Shown here piece by piece: positions 44,575-55,735 of a stretch of 64,000 nucleotides of DNA. The translations under genes and the position numbers were made by a program. The notes beneath the pieces were generated by a model that saw nothing but the letters and a program-made list of their open reading frames with translations, was not told the DNA's origin and searched no databases. Location: assembly GCA_021014325.1 (NCBI GenBank), contig CM037476.1, forward strand, positions 17,768,827-17,832,826, given 5' to 3'. Origin of the DNA: Plazaster borealis (taxonomy: Eukaryota; Echinodermata; Asteroidea; Forcipulatida; Labidiasteridae). Position 1 is the first letter of the stretch. Every line of letters begins with the position of its first letter.

Positions 44575-44890
44575 GTAATGGCGTACCTGGGGGCGGTGAA
44601 CCCCCCTCACTAACTCACGCAAACCCCCTCTTGCCCCCCCACCCCGCCCACAGTGAGATCGAAACCCCACACACAGTTAATGGATAAACCAAAAAGCCCC
44701 CTGCCCCTCCCCTCCCCAAAATTAAACTTTCTGGTTGCGCCATTGCCTAGCCTCACTTTCTAACTCAGCCCCTTTTGCACCCCCTCTCCCAGTGGGATCC
44801 AGAAGAAAAAAAACAGAAATAAATGGTTTTCATATGTTAAAAAGGGTCCCCCAAATGAAAATGTCTGGTTTATACGTCACTGCCTAAAAG
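44575..44890. repeat. C-rich dispersed element
   Basis: Begins near ATGGCGTACCTGGGGG and runs through C tracts and TTGCGCCATTGCCTAG to TACGTCACTGCC. Its style is that of the G/C-tract repeat at 22022-22300. Confidence 0.45.
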
Positions 44891-44928
44891 AAATAGTCAA
44901 TCTGTCCAATCTGTCTTTCTGATCACAT

Positions 44929-45530
44929 AAGGCCAAATAAAAAAAAATACCAGTTGATCGTCCCCGCCCGCATCCTTTTTTGAGGCCGCATCCTTTTTTT
45001 TTCTTTCTTTTTTTTCGATTTTTTTTTCCCCCCGATTTTTTTATTATTTGTTTTATTATTTTTTTCCCTGGCGTGCCGGGTACATCACTAACGTCATTTT
45101 TATTGTTGTTTACAAGTATTTGTTCATGATCAAATCTGACTTGGTGTCTCTGATGTATTCTGCATTTTTTTTGTTTTTAGATTGCTTGGGTGATAAGGTG
45201 TTACTATTTTTTTAATCCTTTGAAAAAGTACCTGCACACAAATAGATTTTGAGAAAGTTTAATGAACCTTTAATTGAATTGAATTGAATTGAATTAGACT
45301 TAGAAATTTAGAAACATTGAAAGCAGCCCTGTTAACCCGGGTTCTCATGTAACAAATAGATAGAAAGTTAGCGGTGATTTCAAACTGAAGAATTGGTGGC
45401 CTGTTTGAATTGAAATACTTGGCGGCCATCTTGGAAAAAAAAATAAAAAAAAAATAAAAAGGCCCTCATCCTCCTCTTTTTGGAAAAATCAGGACGATCA
45501 ACTGGTATTTTTTATTATTTTATTTGGCCT
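44929..45530. mobile_element. Family J inverted-repeat element, long copy
   Basis: AGGCCAAATAAAAAAAAATA with CCAGTTGATCGTCC on the left is inverted on the right as GGACGATCAACTGG ... TATTTGGCCT. The interior has GGCGGCCATCTTGG and (GAATT)n. About 600 bp, non-coding. Confidence 0.82.
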
Positions 45531-46098
45531 AACAACTACGGCACTTTTTGTGAAGTTGATGGCCACTTCGGGCTGAAGAAAACACCGTCAGTGCTTTCAT
45601 CTTTCTAATGCATACATCTTTGTTAATGTTACACTTCGTCAAGATACTTAATCTAAACCGTTTGACATAATTTCCGGCATTTTATCAATAACAAATTCAG
45701 TCATCTTTTTCTCAAAGATTTCAGTTCTCCACGTGGAAACATTATCTGAATATAAAGCCTAGAAAAATTAAGGGTTGATACTTGAATGAACAATTTTACA
45801 TTCTATAGGCGAATGAAATTTGATCATTTTGAAACAATTGTAAACGGTTACCCTGTACAGTATATAGGCCACGCACTGACCGCGTGCCCCCCGTCTGTTT
45901 CACGATATACACGGCACCCATCTCTGAGAGTGAGCATGGCACCTGTTCTGAGTTGAAAGTGTTGTAATTTTATTTTGACCGGATAAATCATAATTGTTAT
46001 TTACTGGATATACGTGCGGGTCAGGGGTGGGTTTGGGGGTCCAAGGCCAATTGAATTCAGTTCCAACACAAACATCACCAAGGGTCCACATGAGGCGG
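45531..46098. other. No gene seen
   Basis: Unique-looking. Short frames on both strands around 45900-46218 have no known content. Confidence 0.4.
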
Positions 46099-46308
46099 GG
46101 TTTGCCCTTAACTTTCTCTGTAACTAGCCAACAGGACCAGTTAGTTTTTCATTTCACTGGTCCGTCAGCTTTCGCACTAGTCCATAATTCATATTATAGG
46201 GATGCTTTTCAACACTGAACTAGCCAGTTGGACCACTTGGACTGAATTTTGACTGGTCCTCAGGTGTTTTAACTGGCATTTGGACAGCGGACCCCCCACT
46301 GTTAAGGG
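46099..46308 (+). repeat. Family I element
   Basis: TTTGCCCTTAACTTTCTCTG on the left and CACTGTTAAGGG on the right are short inverted ends. The interior alternates GGACCAG/CTGGTCC motifs shared with 50155-50421. Confidence 0.7.
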
Positions 46309-47069
46309 AGATCTGATGAGATGCTAAAAGAAAAAAACTTCAAACCAGATGATGGCTCTGGATCAGGGACAAGTTTTCTGGTTTAGGTCAATGCTCATTA
46401 CTTAGATTTTGATTCAAAATGGCGGATCTTACAAAGTATAACTGACAATTTTCATTAAGAATTCTTCTCATGGAAGAGTAGGGGCTAAGCCCGGTGTTTC
46501 TGGTTCACACAGCAAGCCTCCTTGTGTACAGGTTTCCTCATGCTTGCAAGCTGCATGTGATTATTAAAGTTCAATTATGAGGCATCCTTGGTTTCATTAC
46601 CATAAAAATATATATTATAATAATAATACATGTTGTTATGACAATGCAGGATCTCCTACAACATTTGTCAATTTCCAATGAGTGTTAACTTCCAACTAAA
46701 TAACGAAAAACCTTTTATTTTGACAGGAATGATTTTCAAAGGAATTGTCACAACTTCGTTTCTTAGTTTATAAGAAGTGCTTGCTTTCATCTTCAAGCTC
46801 TGTGTGCAAAAGACAAAACGATATGGCGTCACAGACACTGATGGAGAAACCAAAGGTTGAGAAATTGAACCAAAAGCTGAAACAGCTGTGCTAGCTCTTG
46901 AGGGCAAAAGTTTAAAAAATGTGGTGACCCCAAACACATTATAGAGCAGTTCATGACAAACTTTAAACTTGTTGACAAGTCGTTAAATTTCTGTCGCGGT
47001 GATAGCGAAACGGCTCTTTCGCAACTATCTCAAAAGAAAATAGTGGGGAAAATAACTTGTATGTTTTTC
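46309..47069. other. No gene seen
   Basis: Unique-looking. An 89-codon minus frame at 46668-46937 shows no family features. Confidence 0.4.
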
Positions 47070-47226
47070 CTGTTCTTTAAATGGGTTTTGGACTCTCGAG
47101 ATCAAAACTAATCGTTTTAAGTAATTTCTCAAAAACTGTAGCATTTCGGACAAAAACATTTTCAGGGCACTTTTCCTAAATGACCGTCTTTTATGTTTTC
47201 ACTTTTACCAATGTTGTGCACACCCT
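47070..47226 (+). repeat. Family C right-half fragment
   Basis: AGATCAAAACTAATCG, TAGCATTTCGGAC and ACCAATGTTGTGCACACCC match the right half of the copy at 52503. MITE B5 follows directly. Confidence 0.7.
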
Positions 47227-47648
47227 TTAAAGGCATCGTACACGTTTGGTAATTGGAGCCTATTGTTTCGTTTCAATCATAGTTGTAGATATCATGGAGC
47301 AATTGCTCCATGTAGATATATACCATAAAACTAACCTGTGAAAATTTCATTTCAAAAGGTGGTAGCGTTTTCGAGATATTGCCGAAAATCTGGAGCGGTT
47401 TGTCCACGCAGGAAGAATAATCTGCTTGGAATACACACTCTGAGAAGTGTTACCGTAACGCTTCTATATAGATATTCAAAATATTTTGGGGATAAAAAGT
47501 GATATATTTTTCCATAACCGCAGTCCTTCGAAGTAAAAAGTCTCTCAAAATGCATTAATATACTATCCAAAGCTGCTGTACTTCTTACCAAGTAAGTTTT
47601 TATTGCCATAAATTTTCAGAGTGATTACCAAACGTGTATACGATGCCT
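47227..47648 (+). mobile_element. Family B MITE, copy B5
   Basis: TTAA at 47227-47230; the right end ATTACCAAACGTGTATACG stops before the final TTAA. It contains the 20-bp palindromic insertion at 47293-47312. Confidence 0.88.
47285..47319. mobile_element. 20-bp palindromic insertion with 7-8 bp target duplication
   Basis: CATGGAGCAATTGCTCCATG (47293-47312) is perfectly self-complementary and is flanked by TAGATAT on both sides (47286-47292, 47313-47319). With the shared G the repeat can be read as 8 bp, GTAGATAT. The same spot in copies B3 and B4 reads GTTGTAGATATATACCAT without insertion. Confidence 0.85.
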
Positions 47649-48344
47649 GCCATGCCGTTATGGGAAAACAATATTGAACTTTGCAGTGACACCATACTAG
47701 ATAAAATATCTCGCTCTGTGGTTCTGAAATGTACCGGTGATGCTATTGGCATCTATTAGCAACTCAACGTGGTTATCAAAAAGCTATAGTCTTGCAGAGA
47801 ATAGGCCTATTGGTGTTACCCTGCAGCGAGAGACCTGTTTGGGAACGTCCATCATGAGGTATGTTGTCAGCACATGCTGGCAGTGGCAAGCTTTTTCCAT
47901 ATGTTAAAAGGGTTTGTTTTGCAATTTTTTCAACGATTTTGGTTGTATCTAAGTGTGTTGTTTACATGTCCAGTTATTGCCTGGGTTAATTTAAGCTTAT
48001 TTATTTACTTAATTAATTACGTTTTATAATTTGGTTTCATCTACAATTGACAGTTATAGAAATGCCGATTTTGTACACAAAGGATGCTGGCAGAGTTTTG
48101 TCCCGCCCACTTCTAACCGTCACTGACCCCCTGTTGATTGACACCCCCTCTATAGGACGCGTGACATGGTCCAACTTCGGATATCATGGCATAGACTCTA
48201 CAGCTGACCAGCTTGTACGATGTGGTTAAGACAATGGAAATATTAAAATATGTCAGCATGTGCTGACAACGTAGGCCTACCTCTTCGCAGGGTATGGGAG
48301 TAGGCCTACCCGCTAAGTGAAACATTTTGGCTGAAATCATTCAT
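47649..48344. other. No gene seen
   Basis: Unique sequence with no recognised repeat or convincing frame. Confidence 0.4.
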
Positions 48345-48708
48345 TTAAAGGCACTGTACACGCTTGGTAATTACTCAAAATATCTATTATTAGCATAAAA
48401 ACTTACTTGGTAACGAGCAACGGAGAGCTGTTGATAGTAAAAACATTGTGAGAAACGACTCCATCTGAAGTAACGTAGTTTTTGAGAAAGAGGTAATTTC
48501 TCACTAAAATTAATAAAAGACTTCAGGCCGGAAGCCTTTTATTCCTATCTGAAAGCACACAAATTTGTACAAGTTTTTTTTTCTTTCCTCATTTTCTTGC
48601 AACTTCGATGACTGAGCCCAAATTTTCACAGGCTTGTTATTTGATGCATATGTTGGGATACACCAAGTGAGAACACTGGTCTTTGACAATTACCAAACGT
48701 GTTCAGTA
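48345..48708 (-). mobile_element. Family A MITE, copy A11, right end eroded
   Basis: TTAA at 48345-48348; ends AAACGTGTTCAGTA without TTAA. The centre is CTTCAGGCCGGAAG, a third version of the palindrome. Confidence 0.9.
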
Positions 48709-50154
48709 CAACTAGGCCTATGTGAAAATCCACCCTGACATGGCCGTGCGAAGTTATTCACATAACAAAAGAATGCCATCAATGGGAGTACGCATTCTGT
48801 CGATCAAACGGGCGCCAATTTTCTTGCCAAAACAGATTGAATGAAGAGACCCAAAAAATGAAAACGCTCATCGCAACACTGTTGTATTTTTCATCATTTT
48901 TTTTTATTACAATATATGTTTTTTTTATTACAATATATATACCTTTTCTTTTCGTAAACTTAAATTATGACAGTAATCTGAGAATCTTCAACAAAAGATG
49001 AAACAATGCTTACATAAATTCAAAAGCAAAATATTTATTTTTTTGAAAACAAAACCATTACATTTCACGATTTTTTAAAAGAAACACTTAGTTCAAATCA
49101 TTCAAAAAGTTACATGAATCAGCCGTCGGACACCTGCAAATTTCAAGCTGTAATTTAAACCTTTTTTCCTCAAAAGTAATACATGGATCAGTCGTCTGGT
49201 ACGATTCTGGTGAGGTGTACACTGTATATCTTTACAAAGCATGGATTCCAACAAAACAAATAAAATACCGACGGCTGATTTCATAAAACGTGTTTTTTCA
49301 TTTTTTCATAAAACAACACAATCTGACTTATCTGCTGATGATTTTGCAGAATAAAAAGAAGAGAAAATAAAGTAAAGTCTTAAAAATACAGTAACGGTAA
49401 ATTATAAGGTTTTATCATTTAAATACTGAAGTGAGGTTTCGAAGGTAACCACTTTTTTTTGCATCAGACCATTTCAATCATAACACCATTTTTTAAACAA
49501 AATATTATTTTACACAACATCAATTTCTTAACATTCCTCGCTCTTACACAAATTCATAACAACATCTCCTGCGACTATTAATAAAGCATCGCCATGTCAC
49601 CATGTAGGCCCCTACAGATAATATTGATGTTTGGACTCTTTTTTATCTCAAGAAATTTCACAAAATGTCTACTGGTTAAATCATGCATCAATTGCTAAAA
49701 GCATTTAGTATCAAGATTTAAGCAATACAACAATATCACACTTTGTGCAACATTTAGCAAGTTGTGTCTCAATTCTGTCAATAACTTTCATACAATGTTT
49801 ACCGATCGCTTCTTTACAGACAACTTTGTTTCATCTTAAACGCCTATTTTTTTACTTAATTGGTAAATATAAAGTACACATTATTTTCAGTTAGAAATTT
49901 TCAAAATTTACATTAAAACTGAAGCTCAGTACATGTAGGTCTTTTTGTGAGAGAAATTGTTTTAGAGCAACGTATTACATGTGATTTAGGTTTAAAGTAC
50001 ATAACGTTTAGGCACAAATGGCAAACTTATGGATCAGGAAGGGCCTGGAGTCAGGTCATGTTGGTAAAGGAAGTCTAGACTATGAATAGTAAAGCTTGGA
50101 ACAATTTGTACAATAGTTATTCAAAGATTACAGTTGAACTGTACATGTATATCA
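48709..50154. other. No gene; AT-rich single-copy sequence
   Basis: A-rich and T-rich runs around 48895-48945. GAATCAGCCGTCGG (49117), GGATCAGTCGTCTGG (49184) and its inverse CCGACGGCTGATTTC (49269) form a small local repeat of unknown meaning. Confidence 0.4.
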
Positions 50155-50421
50155 AGGTTTGCCCTTAACTTTTTCAGCAACTAGCCAGCAGGACCAGTTA
50201 GCTTGTCATTTCGCTGGTCCGTCAGCTATTTCATTGGTCCGTATTTGGGGATTTCCTTTCAACATACATGTATACTAGCATGAGACCGTGTGATTTGAAG
50301 CAATATGAACAATCAGTGGTTTATGTGTAGCTGTGGCAAGAATCAACTTGCCTGCCAGACTAGTTGGACAGAATTCTGACCGGTCCTGCTGTTTTTTGGC
50401 CAGCGGACCACTGTGAAGGGG
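50155..50421 (+). repeat. Family I element
   Basis: GTTTGCCCTTAACTTTTTCAG to GCCAGCGGACCACTGTGAAGG. Longer than the 46099 copy by an internal stretch. Confidence 0.7.
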
Positions 50422-50634
50422 GAATGCTGTACATGTATGAATACACACAGTGTAGGTCTACATGTACATGTACAGTGTAAATGTCAAAGTTCTTACTACT
50501 ACTAGTGTACAAATAACTTTGACTTTGATGTTATACACAAAGAGTTATGGGAGGGAAAAAACCCAAAGTATTATCTGCTCACAGAAATCCTTTTTAATTC
50601 GAGATTGAATTTGACAACCCTAAAAATCATCATT

Positions 50635-50678
50635 GATCACATCATGGAGGAAGGAAATACCTTCCTCCATGATCACAT
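50635..50678. mobile_element. 28-bp palindromic insertion with 8-bp target duplication
   Basis: GATCACAT at 50635-50642 is repeated exactly at 50671-50678. Between them a 12-bp inverted repeat (CATGGAGGAAGG, with CCTTCCTCCATG ending on the shared G) surrounds AAATA. Termini are the same as in the insertions at 47293 and 8535. Confidence 0.8.
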
Positions 50679-51977
50679 GTAATTCAATCACCGTCATTGA
50701 TGGGACAGTGTCCATGTTTACTAAAAACTAACGCGTGGGATTGAGTTTCTTTCCCTTCAACTTCAGTGATTATATTCCGATGCCAACTTTCTGATCAGTG
50801 GTAAACAGAAAGCTTTGGTTTTTAGAATACTGTGGAAGAGCTAGGCAAAAAAAGAAGAAGAAAAAACTATGTACATGATGTGTATTAGTATAATATACAT
50901 GATATGCATACAATAAATACTTTACCACTTTTTTTGTTTTATACATCATTTACTTTCAAAATATCTCTCAAAAGGGTAAGTTAAGGAACTTCACAATTTG
51001 AGTTTCATTGAAAATGAATTATCATGGTGTGGCTCTCTCAAATGGCTTTCCTTATACCAAATGACCATATGAATCAACCTTCAAGGTTTTGCATCACTTG
51101 GCTTGTAAACTGAGACTTGTACAAAATCCATGTTATTGTAATGGACCCATACTCAACACTGACAACAAAACCCAGTACAGGGCAAAGGTCAAAACAAAAC
51201 TTGCATCTGTTTACAATGTACACTGTACGTTACATCGGGAGATTTCATTTCTATAACATAAGTAGGGATACATGTACATTTTATTGCGACATTGGAGACT
51301 TCTGGCATAAAATAAAGGAAATTGGTGGGTGAATGAACAAAAATAACTACCTAAAATTAACCTATAGTGATAATGTACTCCAGTTTACATAAATACACAT
51401 TACATAAATGTTTACATCAAAATACCTCAATGAGATTTGAAATATTTTTTCAAGAACAGATTGTTAAATACTGTAAACTGTATCAGGAGAATCGTTCTTG
51501 TAAAGCACAAACATTAGCAAGAAACCCGAAGGCCATTTAAGTGTCATTGTAAAGCAAGAACCAAGCAATGTAACTTTCTTCTATGTATTTAATCAGCTGT
51601 GTTTGGGAAAAGATCATCACACAATACAAGTTTTTCTTTCCTTCTCAAAATGTTTGTGTTTCTGGAATGAAGTATGTTCGCTGGTCCCTCCGGAATTCCC
51701 AGGAAATGCAGTCTCTGCACGAGAGAGGTCAGGTTTGAGCATGGCCCTGGGTGACCTTAAGGTGCCGTTATTCAATTTACAGGCACAGAATTTTAGATTA
51801 ACGGTTGGAAGTATGATCAATAAGGGGATTGTTGTCGAGTTTTGAAACCTGTCAAGGTCCTGACCCTGCAAAAAGGAAAGGGACAAAAGTAGGGCTCCAT
51901 TTTGAACTTCTGTTTTTCCAAGACAGCAATTTGCACATGGATGCCTTTGCCATCTTTGAAAGCCCTGTCAGCATTTT
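50679..51977. other. No gene seen
   Basis: Single-copy-like sequence. Opposed 80-89 codon frames at 51603-51886 do not resemble a known family. Confidence 0.4.
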
Positions 51978-52142
51978 CTTCATAGAGCTACTTGAGCACA
52001 AAACAATGTTTAGTTAGCAGAAATAGATTACCTGTCAAAATACCATTTCAAAATAATGTACAATGTGTGACTGGTTTCCTGCTTATGCTTAGCAGAAATT
52101 TGTTAAGCAATATCTTCTGCTTAAGCAGCCTTATGAAATTAT
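51978..52142. mobile_element. Family E element, eroded ends
   Basis: CATAGAGCTACTTGAGCAC on the left and AAGCAGCCTTATGAAATT on the right, with GGTTTCCTGCTTATGC inside. GGGCCC termini are lost. Confidence 0.75.
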
Positions 52143-52502
52143 TCCCTCTGGTCTGAATCCCCGTATAGGCCTACAAGAGACCCACCAAAATGAATGCTGA
52201 AGCTTGTTGTTAGACAAAGCAGCCAGACTAATTCCCTTTCAGCCTCGGTTTGGATTCACTGACTTTGATTAAGGGAATAAGGAGGACGTACTAATTCTGT
52301 AAAGTCCAAAGATGAAGTTGCAATCCCATCCAATTCAAATGTAATGTAACCACAAACTAAACATTTCTTTCAGTCATGATTTGGGAAAATTAGTTTTCAT
52401 AATTACATAATATTACAACAACAAAAAATGCTTTGTTATGCAACCCAAGAAGAATTGTCCATTGTATTACTAAAGATGTTACACATGGAATTGGTGTAAT
52501 TT

Positions 52503-52848
52503 TTAAAGCACATGTACAACATTGGTCATTGTCAAAGACCAATAATGGTAGGCCTATCCACTCTTTGTAGATCCAACATGAAGTAAGCCAACAGTAAAAG
52601 TATAAGGCTCAATCTGCCATTGGAATAACGAGAAAACCCCATGCTTTCACTGTTTTAGCGGAACATTGAGTTTTGGTCTAGCGAGTTCAAAACTAATCAT
52701 CTTACTTATGTCTAAAAAACTAAAGCATTTCAGGCAATGTAATATTTCGAGGGAAGTTTTCCACCATGACCATCTTCATTACCATGTAAGTTATGTGCAA
52801 ATTTGTACAAATATATTTGTTTCAATCTTTACCCCTGCTGTGCACAAA
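52503..52848 (+). repeat. Family C element beginning at TTAA
   Basis: TTAAAGCACATGTACAACATT start, AAGCATTTCAGGCA and TTTTCCACCATGACCATC inside, CTGCTGTGCAC at the end. TTAA suggests it uses the same target as families A and B. Confidence 0.72.
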
Positions 52849-55418
52849 CAGACAAAACAATTGTTTGGATTCCAATCCTACAAGCATGGCCTAGATTGAC
52901 CAGTGTAATCTCATCGATTGAAATCCAATCAATTATTGTACAATACAATTGTTGAAACCCCACTGTCAAACCAATACAAATCCTTAGTTTCATATCAACA
53001 ACAGAAACGATGACCACAACATTTCTTCTCACGGTTGATTCAATGACTCAATGGATGGCCAGGTTTTTAGATTAAACTTAACCAAAACGCTATTTAAAAG
53101 GTTAACATGCGTCAGTAGTTTTGGAAGAATAATCATCTCTATCTGTTAATTTCCAACGAACACACCATAAAACCAACTAAGGTGCAAATTTCCACCAACT
53201 GAGGGATAATTGTTTTTAAGAAAACACCAAATCATGTTTTTTTGTAACAATTTTGTACACCTTTTTACACGCTCATTTGGATTTTGAGAATCAAAATAAG
53301 ATTAACTGAGATTTGGGGAAAAATGTCAATGTCAGCAGTTTGATGAAATTTGTGTTTTTGTTATGTAGTAACATTTGAGATGAACATTAAACAAGTAACT
53401 TTCTCTACCAGCCCCAACAAATTTCTGTTTGTTTCACTCGCCAGCTTTAACCATGGTATGACAAGTAAATTGTTTGTAGGGCCTACATGTACATGGTATT
53501 CTTTCCTAGTACATGTAAATACCACTGTTTAGGAACCAAGTTAATCACTCAAGTTAATCAAGAAGCAACATACTTATGATTAGACCTACAGTTTTTTTTT
53601 TAACTGACCGTAAAACAAGAACCAGTGTACATAAAATTGGAAAGTTTATGTTTCACAGAAATTGTTTTGATTGTCAAGTGGGGAAGGTTCATCAAGTATT
53701 AACTAGAGTTACACAACCACGGGTTTCATTTACGCATGGAATTTTCCAGAGAATACTGCCCCTTTAATCTTGTGTTAATACAAACAACACAGGCCTCTGT
53801 ATTTACATTTTAATAATGGTGCTGGGACGTGTCACCTGCTGTGTATGCACACAGTGCCAAGCCTGGGAGAAAACCTTAAAGGGCAACTCCCTGTGAAAGT
53901 AAAATGCTGCACTTTAAAAAAACTTCCTTATTTATAAGACTGGTGAGTATTTTCACAGGAGATGTTGTTACTACAAAGACTTCACTGTTTTCTGAATGTA
54001 TTTCCACCATGCAGAGCTTTAAATTATTTGAGTTTTCCTTTCTGGAAAACTTCAAATAAATGACTTTAAATGCAAGTAGAGAATTTGAACAAGTTATAGG
54101 GGCCTATACAGTTTCTCACCAATTGGCACTGCCAATTGGTGATTACTGGTTTGATTTTCTCTATGATTTTAACAATCAAGCAAGACCTCTTCCTGTTTAG
54201 TACATGAACATAAGCCCTCAACTCTTTCGGATGAACCTTGAGGCATGAAAGTGGTGTCAACAATTTATAAGGTCAGCCAGTCTGTGCTGAGCCTTGTGCA
54301 AACTGAGCAATTTGCGCTTTACAGGAGCTGTGTACCAGTCATGTGTGTAAGGAGCCGTGTACCAGTCATGTGTGTGATTTTTCAAGCAAGGCTAATACGG
54401 GCAACCTTGCTTGGGGATTGGTGCTGCAACTTGCAGGTTACCGACTGCTGCCTGGGCACTGAGGCAATGACTTTAATTGAAAACACAGCAGGTTGTGGCT
54501 CAAAGATTTAAACCATGAAACCCGCTGTAAAATAACATGACGGCTGTTTACAAACAAATAGTTTACAAATTAAACCACGTACATAAAACACTAAATCAGA
54601 CTTAAAACATTTGATGAATGGTTTTGAATAAAACAATGTAAAAGAAAATTAAAATAAATTCTCATTGCTTGTTTTACTGCTCAGGAATCCTACATACATT
54701 TAGTACGAATCCAATCATCACATCAAACTAGTGAAATTTTACCCATTGTTTTGAAAACAAGCATCAGTTGAGTCCAAATTGTGACATAACTTGGTTGTTT
54801 TGGTTTGAAGTTGAGAAAAATTGAAAATAAAGAAACATCATACAGCGGCAATGTTCATTTACAATATATAATTTCTCCAGCGTTCCGAATCCGTCAATAA
54901 CAATTAGAATTTGGCACTTTATTTAGAATCTTACAATTTACATGAAGGAATGCATTTACTGCACAGTGTTTCCACTACATGACAGTCTACCAAAGCTCCA
55001 GCAAAGTGTTTAAACACAAATAAGACCCAAGCTTCCCCAAACAGGAAAAATTGGTTTAACCTTGATCTGAATTCCCCTTAAACCCACGAACAACTCCAAC
55101 TATAGCTACATATACTAAATATACAGTGCACTTATGTACACTGATGTTGCAGTACTATCACATATATACATATGTAAATTTATTTAAATAAGGAAAGTAT
55201 GAATATCATGCCAAGCTCTGAGCTTATTTAAATTTGCATAATTATGAGTGCCTGCTGCAGATCCTTTTGAAGACAGCTTAAACATGCTTTAGAAACTTAT
55301 TGCTAGGTGAATCAAGAGACTATCACATGCCCCTCACAAGCACTTGCATTAGGTCATGCGTCACCAACTCCATTGTAAAGAATACTACACATCTCCCCCT
55401 ATCCCACCCCCACCCTTT
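52849..55418. other. No gene seen in 2.6 kb
   Basis: Single-copy-like AT-rich sequence. A small direct repeat (GTGTACCAGTCATGTGTGT) occurs twice near 54328-54375. No exon or RNA gene recognised. Confidence 0.4.
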
Positions 55419-55735
55419 AGGCCAAAAGAAACCAAAAACATGTTTAGCGTCCTGCCTTTTTGAAAAAAGGAAGGTAGAGGGCCTTTTTTTCTCTTCAAAA
55501 ATGGCCGTCCAACACATTTTTCGAGACAACTGGCCAGGCTATTATTCAAGATGGTTGCCAGCTTTTTTAGGTGTTTTTTTTTTTGGTGTGCCAAGTCTAA
55601 AATACGATCTTATTTATTTTTTCGTCAGGGATCGTTTAAAATATGTCATGTTTTTCTTCTATAAAAAAAAAGGAGGCGGCCTCTAAAAAGGAAGCAGGCG
55701 GGGACACTAAACATGTTTTTTATTTTATTTGGCCT
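55419..55735. mobile_element. Family J inverted-repeat element
   Basis: AGGCCAAAAGAAACC ... CATGTTTAGCGTCCTGCC on the left; GGACACTAAACATG ... TTTGGCCT on the right. The 128-codon frame inside is a repeat artefact. Confidence 0.85.
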
